The notes beneath the pieces are model-generated. The model was given only the letters and a program-made list of their open reading frames with translations, was not told where the DNA came from and searched no databases. A DNA stretch of 64,000 bases from JAKAGZ01 sp963772675. Its GTDB lineage: Bacteria; Bacteroidota; Ignavibacteria; Ignavibacteriales; Ignavibacteriaceae. Every line of letters starts with the position of its first letter. Within the stretch, counting starts at the first letter, position 1. The position numbers and the translations under genes are program-made. Shown one piece after another: positions 9,279 through 16,550 of the stretch. The stretch spans positions 124,001-188,000 of the forward strand of contig CAVYYF010000011.1 in assembly GCA_963772675.1 (NCBI GenBank), written 5' to 3'.

Positions 9279-10276
9279 ACCTCCCGGTCATAAATCCAGC
9301 TGAATTTTTCCGCAGATCCTGCAAATGAAAACCTGTTGGCTATTTTAAGATATCTTTCCGAAAGATTGCAAAGATAGTCCTGTGCTTTAGCAGCCATATC
9401 AGAAAGGCCTTTTAAATTTTCAATATTCCAGCCGTTGACAAGATTTGAAATTATATCGGCGTAGTCAGTCACAGTGTATACGCCTATACGCTGCGCAACA
9501 TTTGAAAATTTTATAAAAAGGTCGCTATCTTTTTCATCGTACATCAGGATTGCTGGCATTGTTATCCTTATTTTCATCATTTTAGCAAAAGATAAAATAG
9601 CCTGTATTGGATCTGTTTCAAATATTTTTTGCATAAAAAGCCTGTAGGCTTTTTCGTGTCTTGCTTCATCACCGGCAATTGTGCCGCAGATCTTTTGCAA
9701 CCTTTCATCACCTGCTTTTAGTGCAAGTTTGGCAACATTAGCATGTGAAATTTTTGTTGCTCTTTCCTGAAATGAAGTATAAATAAATCCAAGATACGGG
9801 TCATTTTCCGTTTTGGGATCAAATCCATTTCTAATTAAATTGTGAATAGTCACTTCGACGGCGCGCATATCAACTCTGCCTGTCAGGTAAAGATATTTAT
9901 TCAAAAGATCACCATGACGATTTTCTTCAGACGTCCACCCCCTGCTCCATTGTGCCCATGGTGAATCGCTTGCACCGGTTGTATCGGTTATGCCGTTAAG
10001 TCTGTTTAGCCAGGTTTGGTATGTTGGCAGTGCTTCCTCTGTAATCATATCGCCGACCAGAACAACGAGTAATTCGTCGGAAAGATTAATTGATTTTTCT
10101 CTAAAGTCATTTAACAGATCTTTCCAGTTGTCCGCAGTCATATCCGGTAAAAAATCATTCGGCTGCCAGCTTTCATTAACCGGTTTTAGTAGTGAATCTA
10201 TATTGTTCCCGACAAATTTTTCCATCCCTTTTATTACTTCGAACCTGGAATGGATAGATTTTTCCTGATTAGTCAT
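9275..10276 (-). CDS. Soluble acyl-ACP desaturase (fatty acid desaturase type 2)
   Basis: This di-iron enzyme introduces a double bond (usually delta-9) into acyl chains bound to acyl carrier protein, using O2 and ferredoxin. The 333-residue protein carries all carboxylate/histidine ligands: Glu80 in DMITEEALPTYQT, Glu118/His121 in SEENRHG, Glu171 in FQERATKISH, and Glu204/His207 in GDEARHE. It is soluble with no signal or membrane segments and resembles plant stearoyl-ACP and mycobacterial DesA enzymes. It implies that the organism can meet oxygen. It is transcribed alone, divergently from proS. Confidence 0.92.
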   Translation of the reverse strand: MTNQEKSIHSRFEVIKGMEKFVGNNIDSLLKPVNESWQPNDFLPDMTADNWKDLLNDFREKSINLSDELLVVLVGDMITEEALPTYQTWLNRLNGITDTTGASDSPWAQWSRGWTSEENRHGDLLNKYLYLTGRVDMRAVEVTIHNLIRNGFDPKTENDPYLGFIYTSFQERATKISHANVAKLALKAGDERLQKICGTIAGDEARHEKAYRLFMQKIFETDPIQAILSFAKMMKIRITMPAILMYDEKDSDLFIKFSNVAQRIGVYTVTDYADIISNLVNGWNIENLKGLSDMAAKAQDYLCNLSERYLKIANRFSFAGSAEKFSWIYDREV

Positions 10277-10304
10277 TTAACTTTCCAATATGCATGAATG
10301 ATAG

Positions 10305-10329
10305 GTTAACTTAGTAGAACTAAGATAAC
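10305..10329. promoter_or_regulatory. Imperfect palindrome between the desaturase and proS
   Basis: GTTAACTTAGT, a three-base spacer, then ACTAAGATAAC form an imperfect inverted repeat 29 bases upstream of the desaturase start. It could be an operator for a fatty-acid regulator or a leader hairpin; there is no direct evidence for either. Confidence 0.25.
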
Positions 10330-10456
10330 TCTGAATAAAACAAATTACAATTCAATCATAATTCAAGAATTAGTTGATTTAGTTGCCCACTTCCATTTAT
10401 TTTGATAAACCTGCCCATTTCTGTATTTTTAGAAATTATTTAATGAGATATTTTAT

Positions 10457-12166
10457 ATGAGATTAAGCAATTCATTTGTACCGACATTAAAAGAAATTCC
10501 AAACGATGCAGTCGTAACCAGTCACATACTTATGCTAAGGGCAGGAATGATTAGGATGATAGGGGCAGGCATTTATGCCTTTCTTCCTCTTGGTTATAGG
10601 GTGATTAGAAAAATTTCTGAAATTATTCGTGAAGAAATGAACGCCATTGGTGGTCAGGAATTCCATTTGCCGGGATTAAACCCACGTGAGATATGGGAAG
10701 AGACAAATCGTGTTGAAGCATTTGGTGATATATTGTTTCACATAAAGAACCGTGATTATGTTCTTGCTCCGACACACGAAGAAATTATAACTTATCTTGC
10801 AAGAAATGTTGTTAAATCTTACAAAGATATGCCGCAGATATGGTATCAGATACAGACTAAATTCAGAAATGAAGCAAGGCCAAGAAGCGGCGTAATTCGT
10901 GGAAGGCAATTTTTAATGAAAGATGCATACACTCTTGATTCATCGTGGGAAGGGCTTGATGTTGGATATGGATTACACGACAAGGCATACAGAGCAATAT
11001 TCGACAGATGTGACCTCGATTATTTTGTAGTCGGTGCATCGAGCGGTGCAATGGGTGGAACAGGTTCAGAAGAATTTATGGTTAAATCAGATGCCGGGGA
11101 AGACACTGTAGCGCATTGTAAAAATTGCGGTTATGCAGCAAACCTCGAAGTGGCAGAATCTAAAGTTTCGGAAAGAGGGAGAGAAAAAGAAAGTGAAGAG
11201 ATAAAAGAAATTTCAACTCCCAATGTTCACTCAATCGATGAACTATGTGAATTTTTAAAAATTAAAGAGACTCAATGTGCTAAATCAAGAATTTATATAA
11301 ATGATGGAAAACCGGTTTTAGTTTTGATGCTTGGAAATGAAGAAGTTAATGAAACAAAACTGGCAAAAGCGCTTGGTGGTGGTATTCGCCCTGCTCATCC
11401 AGAAGAGCTGAAAGATATCACGGGAGCTGATGCCGGTTCAATAGGTCCGGTTGGTTTTAAAGGAAAAATAATTGCTGATAATCGTTTGAGAGATGCTAAC
11501 AATCTTTGCAGCGGCGCAAACAAAAACGATTTTCACTTAAGTGGAATTGATCTGAAGCGAGACCTGCCTACCGGACAGGCAGGTGTTAAAACTATTGAGT
11601 ATTTTGATCTGCGGAGCGTACAGTACGGTGAAGAATGTTTAAAGTGCGGTAATAAATTAGATGTGTTTACAGCAATTGAGTTAGGACATATCTTCAAGCT
11701 CGGCACTAAATATTCTGATTCAATGAGCGCTAAATTTCTGGACGAAAACGGAAAAGAGCAGCCGATAATTATGGGGAGCTACGGCATAGGCGTTGAGAGA
11801 GTGATGGCCTGTTACATTGAGCAGCACAACGACGAACAGGGACTTGTTTGGGATAAAACACTAGCTCCATTTCAAGTTCACTTGATGGGACTGAATATGA
11901 AGAAAGAGGAAGTTGTTAAAATCTGCAACAAATTTTATGATGAAATGAACGCAAAGGGAATTGAAGTTTTATATGATGACCGTGTTGAAGCGCAGGCAGG
12001 ATTCAAATTTAAGGACGCTGACCTGCTGGGAATGCCTGTACAGGTTGTTGTTGGCGACAAGAAATTAAAAGACAATAAAGTAGAAGTTAAGATCAGGAAA
12101 ACAGGCGAGAGATTTGATATTAATGTTAATGAATTGATTTCTAAAGTACAGGAATTATTAAAATAA
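10457..12166 (+). CDS. proS: Prolyl-tRNA synthetase (bacterial type)
   Basis: ProS charges tRNA-Pro in the cytoplasm. The 569-residue protein has the class II core (motif 2 region FRNEARPRSGVIRGRQF), an inserted editing domain in the middle, motif 3 around MGSYGIGVERVMA, and the C-terminal anticodon-binding domain (LDDR-like YDDRVEAQAGFKF). Residues near 369-376 (DLPTGQAG) are not part of the usual family sequence; they are encoded by a short palindromic DNA element at 11562-11584 that keeps the frame. A perfect-palindrome terminator follows the stop. The loss of sequence conservation is confined to the inserted segment, so the enzyme is probably functional. Confidence 0.96.
   Translation: MRLSNSFVPTLKEIPNDAVVTSHILMLRAGMIRMIGAGIYAFLPLGYRVIRKISEIIREEMNAIGGQEFHLPGLNPREIWEETNRVEAFGDILFHIKNRDYVLAPTHEEIITYLARNVVKSYKDMPQIWYQIQTKFRNEARPRSGVIRGRQFLMKDAYTLDSSWEGLDVGYGLHDKAYRAIFDRCDLDYFVVGASSGAMGGTGSEEFMVKSDAGEDTVAHCKNCGYAANLEVAESKVSERGREKESEEIKEISTPNVHSIDELCEFLKIKETQCAKSRIYINDGKPVLVLMLGNEEVNETKLAKALGGGIRPAHPEELKDITGADAGSIGPVGFKGKIIADNRLRDANNLCSGANKNDFHLSGIDLKRDLPTGQAGVKTIEYFDLRSVQYGEECLKCGNKLDVFTAIELGHIFKLGTKYSDSMSAKFLDENGKEQPIIMGSYGIGVERVMACYIEQHNDEQGLVWDKTLAPFQVHLMGLNMKKEEVVKICNKFYDEMNAKGIEVLYDDRVEAQAGFKFKDADLLGMPVQVVVGDKKLKDNKVEVKIRKTGERFDINVNELISKVQELLK
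11562..11584. repeat. Palindromic mini-element inserted in frame in proS
   Basis: Perfect 8-base arms ACCTGCCT / AGGCAGGT around a 7-base centre. The element is more GC-rich than its surroundings and encodes LPTGQAG between LKRD and VKTIEYFD, where ordinary ProS sequences are continuous. Insertion length fits 21 bases, which preserves the frame. No second full copy was found in this window. Confidence 0.7.
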
Positions 12167-12195
12167 TTTTATTAAAACTAAATTGATTTCTAATG

Positions 12196-12224
12196 GGGCG
12201 TTCAATTGAACGCCCTTATTTTTT
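12196..12224 (+). terminator. Intrinsic terminator after proS
   Basis: A perfect 20-base palindrome of arms GGGCGTTCAA / TTGAACGCCC, followed by TTATTTTTT. It covers an in-frame upstream ATG of the next gene, which is why that gene is started at 12232. Confidence 0.88.
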
Positions 12225-12231
12225 ATGTAAA

Positions 12232-12846
12232 ATGATAACAACAATAATTTTTGATTTATCTGAGGTATTAATTTCCGGCCTGATCGGAATTGAAAAGGAA
12301 CTCGCTCCGCTGGTTAATTTATCAGGGGAAGATTTTCTGGTAGGGCTCTGGAGAGATTCATTCTGGGAATTGATGAAGGGCAAAATATCAGAAGATGAAT
12401 ATCTGGATGATGTATTTGAAAGAAATAAATGGGCTGCAGATAAAAGTACTTTTAAAGATATTATCAGAAAAAATTTCCACAACGAAGTTGGGGGAATGAT
12501 TGAGCTGGTGGAAAAACTAAGCAAAGACTACAAACTAATATTACTTTCAGATCACGCAAAAAAGTGGATAGAATATATAAACAAAATTCATCCTTTCTTA
12601 AATTTATTTGATAAAAAATATTTTTCCTTTCAATCAGGTGAAATAAAAAGGGAAAAGCGAGCATTTAAGTTATTGCTGAAAGAAAATAATCTGAATCCTT
12701 CCGATTGTATTTTTATAGATGACAGTCCCGCAAATATCAAGGCTGCTGAAGAAGTTGGATTGGAAGTTATACTCTTCAAAGATATTGAACAGTTCAAAAG
12801 AGACTTAAAATTATTAAACATCTATTCTTTTACGTCTCTCATTTAA
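12232..12846 (+). CDS. HAD-superfamily hydrolase, YihX-like
   Basis: The product is a 204-residue cytosolic haloacid dehalogenase-fold protein, likely a sugar-phosphate phosphatase. Motif I is IIFDLSEVL, motif II is LLSDHAKKW, the lysine of motif III is in GEIKREKRAF, and motif IV is CIFIDDSPANIKAAEEVG. In motif I the second aspartate of DxD is replaced (D-L-S), as in the YihX subgroup (D-L-G). I chose ATG 12232 and not the earlier ATG at 12193, because the latter lies inside the proS terminator. Its last 33 bases overlap the 3' end of the convergent hipT-like gene. Substrate unknown. Confidence 0.82.
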   Translation: MITTIIFDLSEVLISGLIGIEKELAPLVNLSGEDFLVGLWRDSFWELMKGKISEDEYLDDVFERNKWAADKSTFKDIIRKNFHNEVGGMIELVEKLSKDYKLILLSDHAKKWIEYINKIHPFLNLFDKKYFSFQSGEIKREKRAFKLLLKENNLNPSDCIFIDDSPANIKAAEEVGLEVILFKDIEQFKRDLKLLNIYSFTSLI

Positions 12847-13743
12847 TAAATCAAAATATTTCTCCTTCATTCCTGTTGAAAGGAAACTAATATTAATTAG
12901 TTCTTCCCATTTTGATTGAATGTTTTTAATGTTTCCTATTGTTTGACTTATAACAGTATCATTTAATTGTAATCTTTCAATTCCCCAGTATTTTATCAAA
13001 ATATTTGAAGTCAACTTGCTCTTCTTGCCAGAAATAGGCAGTGCGATTTCTTCTGTTACATTTTTTGATGCTATGGTGGTATTTAACAAGTCGTACGCAG
13101 GAGATAATTCAACTTTATCTTTCCTGCTTATGATTGAGTAATTTTTTAAGTGCATATCTTCATTACCAACAAGATAATTAAATAATGTCAACCTGAATAA
13201 TTTAATTTTTTCTAATATAGGGAAGGTACAATATTGATCAAGTAAAGTGGCAATTTTTTCCATACTGAACTCATATTTTGTATCTCTGGTTTTGCCAGCC
13301 AACTGTGCAAAATCTTCTACAGACAATTTTTTGTTTTTTCCGTATCTGTCAAATCTTTTTATAAAATATGTTAGTCTATTATCTTTTGAATAAACCATTC
13401 CATGGATTGGGATTTCAATTCCAATTAGCTTTGCTAATTTCATTGTTAAGTCTTCATTTTCTGGTAATTCTGGATAATAACTATTTTGTGGCTTAAGTAT
13501 ATATTCACCTCCACGGTCCACAATTTCAAATCTTTCTTCTTTTATTTTCAGCTTTGCACTTAATTTAGGTTGTACACCCTGAATGGACATTTTTATTGCG
13601 CGCGACGCGGCTTCTTTTAATTGATCTTCCTGAGTTAATGGAATATCCTGTAGCCCCTTTAAATTTGTTGATAAAAGTTTCAGTCCTTTGGGGGAATATT
13701 TTTGATCACCGCATGGCTCGTATGTAATCGGGCATCTTTTCAT
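12814..13743 (-). CDS. hipT: HipT-like serine/threonine kinase toxin (HipA C-terminal domain)
   Basis: HipA/HipT kinases stop growth by phosphorylating aminoacyl-tRNA synthetases (GltX for HipA, TrpS for E. coli HipT). This 309-residue protein has the kinase core without the HipA N-terminal subdomain, which is on a separate upstream gene. Visible: flexible Ser-containing loop KMSIQGVQPKL at 51-61 (Ser53, with Gln at the second loop position), ATP-binding Lys84 in YILKP, catalytic NEDMHLKN at 194-201 (Asp196), and metal-binding Asp218 in SPAYDLL. It starts in the stop codon of the hipS-like gene (TGATG arrangement), implying coupled translation. Target and toxicity are unproven. Confidence 0.88.
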   Translation of the reverse strand: MKRCPITYEPCGDQKYSPKGLKLLSTNLKGLQDIPLTQEDQLKEAASRAIKMSIQGVQPKLSAKLKIKEERFEIVDRGGEYILKPQNSYYPELPENEDLTMKLAKLIGIEIPIHGMVYSKDNRLTYFIKRFDRYGKNKKLSVEDFAQLAGKTRDTKYEFSMEKIATLLDQYCTFPILEKIKLFRLTLFNYLVGNEDMHLKNYSIISRKDKVELSPAYDLLNTTIASKNVTEEIALPISGKKSKLTSNILIKYWGIERLQLNDTVISQTIGNIKNIQSKWEELINISFLSTGMKEKYFDLLNERRKRIDV

Positions 13744-14051
13744 CAGGCTTCCTCAACAGTTACTGAACCGACAAGATCTCTTCCTGTTATTATTAATATT
13801 GATAAAAAATCATTCTTATCAGTTTTTGTCTGGCGTACTAATGCATCAAGCTGAATTCCTTCAGGTAAGAGCCCTTCAAAAAAGGGGGGGAAATTTTGAT
13901 ATTCGTATTCTTTTTTATCCAACGGCATGGTTAATGAAACTGGTGGTCCGGAATAATTTTCATTATAAATAAATTTATAAGATTTATTTTTTTCAAATTC
14001 TATAAGATCACCAGCATAATCACCAAAGTTATAGACCTTAACTTTCCTCAT
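13743..14051 (-). CDS. hipS: HipS-like protein (HipA N-terminal subdomain 1)
   Basis: A stand-alone 102-residue homologue of the N-terminal subdomain of HipA, with the characteristic PPFFEGLLPEG motif at about 55-65 and GRDLVGSVTV near the end. In the E. coli O127 HipBST system this small protein, not HipB, neutralises the kinase. Here it lies between hipB and hipT in the same order, overlapping hipB by 14 bases and touching hipT by one base. The antitoxin role is inferred from family and order. There is no sign of a frameshift that would have split a single HipA, since the stop/start junction is clean. Confidence 0.82.
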   Translation of the reverse strand: MRKVKVYNFGDYAGDLIEFEKNKSYKFIYNENYSGPPVSLTMPLDKKEYEYQNFPPFFEGLLPEGIQLDALVRQTKTDKNDFLSILIITGRDLVGSVTVEEA

Positions 14052-14274
14052 TATTAATCTCCAGTTGTTTCATTAGGGGACTATTGAATTTGATTTTAAT
14101 ATTTAGCGCTGACAATATTTTGAGAAGAGTATTTAATTGAACAGTTTCTTTTCCTTTTTCAATATCATAAACAACTGTTTTGCCTACTCCTGCAATATCA
14201 GCCAATTTTTTTTGTGTTAACCCACTTTTTTTTCTGTGGGTATAAACTATTTTTCCAATTGATTTTGAATCCAT
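14038..14274 (-). CDS. hipB: HipB-like XRE-family antitoxin/repressor
   Basis: A 78-residue DNA-binding protein with one helix-turn-helix of the XRE/Cro type at about 18-60 (GLTQKKLADIAGVGKTVVYDIEKG). HipB proteins repress their own operon and bridge DNA with HipA/HipT. It is the first gene of the three-gene operon. There is no clear Shine-Dalgarno sequence; an operator-like palindrome ends only 5 bases from the start codon, so the transcript may be nearly leaderless or the repressor may cover the start region. Three matching palindromes upstream are its likely binding sites. Confidence 0.88.
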   Translation of the reverse strand: MDSKSIGKIVYTHRKKSGLTQKKLADIAGVGKTVVYDIEKGKETVQLNTLLKILSALNIKIKFNSPLMKQLEINNEES

Positions 14275-14278
14275 ATTT

Positions 14279-14296
14279 TTATCGTTATAGCAGTAA
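14279..14296. promoter_or_regulatory. Operator-like palindrome O1, upstream of hipB
   Basis: An 18-base site with the right half CAGTAA intact and the left half degenerate (TTATCG in place of TTACTG), with a 6-base centre. It starts 5 bases upstream of the hipB start codon. Its centre is 71 bp from that of O2. Confidence 0.65.
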
Positions 14297-14349
14297 TAAT
14301 TTCATCTGTTGTGATAATTTAAGCGTATTTTTTTATAAATACAAGAGAA

Positions 14350-14367
14350 TTACTGCTATAACAGTAA
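14350..14367. promoter_or_regulatory. Operator-like palindrome O2, upstream of hipB
   Basis: Perfect half-sites TTACTG and CAGTAA separated by six bases (CTATAA). Same sequence class as O1 and O3; spaced 71 bp centre to centre from each of them. Confidence 0.75.
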
Positions 14368-14410
14368 ATAATGATATTTTTTAGATTTTTGGATAGGCCG
14401 AACTGTATAA

Positions 14411-14448
14411 CACTTAAATTTTACTGTTATAGCAGTAAAATTTAAGTG
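14411..14448. promoter_or_regulatory. Operator-like palindrome O3 inside a 38-bp inverted repeat
   Basis: The core 14421-14438 has half-sites TTACTG/CAGTAA around TTATAG. Here the symmetry extends outward to perfect 16-base arms, CACTTAAATTTTACTG and its complement. It may serve both as the distal HipB operator and as a hairpin near the end of the OPT gene transcript. Confidence 0.72.
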
Positions 14449-14495
14449 GTTAAAATGTATTTTTCAATTTTATATAAGTATTTTTTAGCGATCTA

Positions 14496-14529
14496 ATTGC
14501 CTTAGCAGTAAAATTACCACTAAGGCAAT
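14496..14529 (-). terminator. Hairpin downstream of the OPT transporter gene
   Basis: A perfect 10-base stem ATTGCCTTAG / CTAAGGCAAT with a 14-base loop, 9 bases past the OPT stop codon on the minus strand. There is no immediate T run, so it is a probable but weak intrinsic terminator. The loop carries one operator-like half-site, CAGTAA. Confidence 0.55.
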
Positions 14530-14538
14530 CTTAAAATG

Positions 14539-16527
14539 TTATTCTTCCTCTACCTTTGCTCTCATCGAATCCATATACATATAAATACAGATTCCTATGA
14601 ACATAACGAGTGAAAGTAATTCTGCTGAATGAGATTCAGCCCATTCCGCATTGAACCAGTTATAGCCGAGGTACCGCAGGAACGCACTAATAACTCCCAT
14701 CAATGCCCCGCCCGCTATAAATCCGGAAGCTATCAATGTACCGCGTTCCCGTCTTGCAGTATTTACTTTTTCATCTATACTTCTTGTAGAAACAAAGTGA
14801 GCAATTATTCCGCCTACCAGTAATGGAGTATTTAATTCAAGAGGAATATACATACCAAGTGCGAAAGCTAATGCAGGAACTCTCATCATTGTTAAAACCA
14901 ATGCCATTAAAGCGCCGGCAATATAAAGCATCCACGGTGCAGGCTGGCTTGCCATCAAAGGTTGTATTATTGCTGCCATTGCATTTGCCTGCGGCGCGAC
15001 AAGGGCGCCCTGTCCGGTAAAGCCATATGTATCATTCAATATTAATATTACATATCCAACAGTTGCTGCTGATACCAGCGTGCCCAAAAATTTCCATCGT
15101 TCTTGCTTATAAGGCGATGAACCAAGCCAGTAACCGATTTTAAGATCAGTAATAAATGAGCCGGACATTGAAAGCGCTGTACATACAACACCCCCTATCA
15201 GCAATGCCGCAATCATTCCGGATGTGCCTGAAAGTCCGACCGAAACCAGTATAACTGATGAAACAATTAAAGTCATAAGTGTCATACCCGAAACCGGGTT
15301 TACACCAACTATTGCAATTGCTGTTGCTGCTACTGTTGTAAACAGGAAAGAAATTATCAAAACTATTAGCAGACCAACGAGCGCATAAAAGAAAGTATTA
15401 ACCACTCCCATATAAAAGAAAACAAGTATTACAATACTGGTTGCCATTATAGAAAGTGCGATCACTTTCATAGTAATATCCCGGTGTGTTCTAAGCTTAT
15501 CTTCAACAATATTTTTGGCACCCGCAATTTCTTTTACTGCGAGTGAAAATGCCGTGCCTATTACTTTTGAAGATTTTATAACTCCGATAATACCAGCCAT
15601 TGCAATTCCGCCTATACCAATATGCCGAACGTAGTTACTGAAAATTTCCTCAGCTGACATATCATGGATTAGCTTTGTTACATTTGCACCTATAGGTACT
15701 CCTAATCTATCTCCTACAAATGCGACTACTGGAATTAAAACATACCATGAAACAAAAGACCCGGCACAAATTATTGCGGAATATTTCAAACCAATTATGT
15801 AACCAAGACCGGTTACAGCAGCACCTATATTTATCTTAAATACAAGTTTGGTTTTGTCTGCAAGAGTTTGACCTAACGGGATAACCCTGGTTGAAAAAAC
15901 TTCGCTCCACCATCCGAATGTTGCCACGATAAAATCATAAAGACCACCAATGAGTCCACTTACAACAAGCACCATTGCCTGCTTTCCGCCTTTTTCTCCA
16001 GCGACCAGCACTTCTGTTGTAGCTGTGCCTTCAGGGAAAGGATATTTACCATGCATATCTTTTACAAAATATTTTCTGAAAGGAATCAGGAATAAAATTC
16101 CCAGAACACCACCAAGCAGTGAAGCGAGGAATATTTTATAAAATTCTGCATTCAGATTGAGGATGTACAAAGCCGGTAATGTAAAAATTGCACCGGCTAC
16201 TATTGAACCTGAAGTAGAACCGATGGACTGAATAATCACATTTTGCCCCAGGGAACCTTTTACTTTAAATAGTGCGGATATTCCTGTGGCTAAAATTGCT
16301 ATCGGAATAGCAGCTTCAAAAACCTGCCCTATTTTTAATCCGAGGTATGCGGCTGCCGCAGAAAACAAGATAGCCATTATGACACCGAATAATACTGAAT
16401 AAGTCGTTACCTCCTTTACTGACTGTCCTGCAGGCATTACCGGTTGGTATTCTTCTCCCGGTTTTAATTCCGTATATGCATTTGAGGGAAGTCCTTTTGA
16501 TCTTACCTGTTCGTGATCTTCACTCAT
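14539..16527 (-). CDS. OPT-family oligopeptide/metal-chelate transporter
   Basis: A 662-residue polytopic inner-membrane protein with roughly 14-16 hydrophobic segments. OPT proteins import small peptides or metal-siderophore complexes by proton symport. Family features are SVLFGVIMAILFSAAAAYLG at the first helix, LGQNVIIQSIGSTSGSIVAG in the first third, and FPEGTATTEVLVAGEKGG near residue 170. The start has a GGGGTAA ribosome site. It follows, 23 bases downstream, a membrane-anchored gene of the same strand that is probably its partner. Substrate cannot be determined. Confidence 0.9.
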   Translation of the reverse strand: MSEDHEQVRSKGLPSNAYTELKPGEEYQPVMPAGQSVKEVTTYSVLFGVIMAILFSAAAAYLGLKIGQVFEAAIPIAILATGISALFKVKGSLGQNVIIQSIGSTSGSIVAGAIFTLPALYILNLNAEFYKIFLASLLGGVLGILFLIPFRKYFVKDMHGKYPFPEGTATTEVLVAGEKGGKQAMVLVVSGLIGGLYDFIVATFGWWSEVFSTRVIPLGQTLADKTKLVFKINIGAAVTGLGYIIGLKYSAIICAGSFVSWYVLIPVVAFVGDRLGVPIGANVTKLIHDMSAEEIFSNYVRHIGIGGIAMAGIIGVIKSSKVIGTAFSLAVKEIAGAKNIVEDKLRTHRDITMKVIALSIMATSIVILVFFYMGVVNTFFYALVGLLIVLIISFLFTTVAATAIAIVGVNPVSGMTLMTLIVSSVILVSVGLSGTSGMIAALLIGGVVCTALSMSGSFITDLKIGYWLGSSPYKQERWKFLGTLVSAATVGYVILILNDTYGFTGQGALVAPQANAMAAIIQPLMASQPAPWMLYIAGALMALVLTMMRVPALAFALGMYIPLELNTPLLVGGIIAHFVSTRSIDEKVNTARRERGTLIASGFIAGGALMGVISAFLRYLGYNWFNAEWAESHSAELLSLVMFIGICIYMYMDSMRAKVEEE

Positions 16528-16550
16528 AATATTACCCCATGTTGTTTTAA

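Noticed and set aside
12193..12231. Upstream ATG extension of the HAD gene by 13 residues
   Set aside because: The extension lies inside the proS terminator palindrome, and the conserved domain begins at ATG 12232.
14325..14342. Palindrome GTATTT-6-AAATAC between operators O1 and O2
   Set aside because: AT-rich, not related to the operator consensus and not in phase with the 71-bp spacing.
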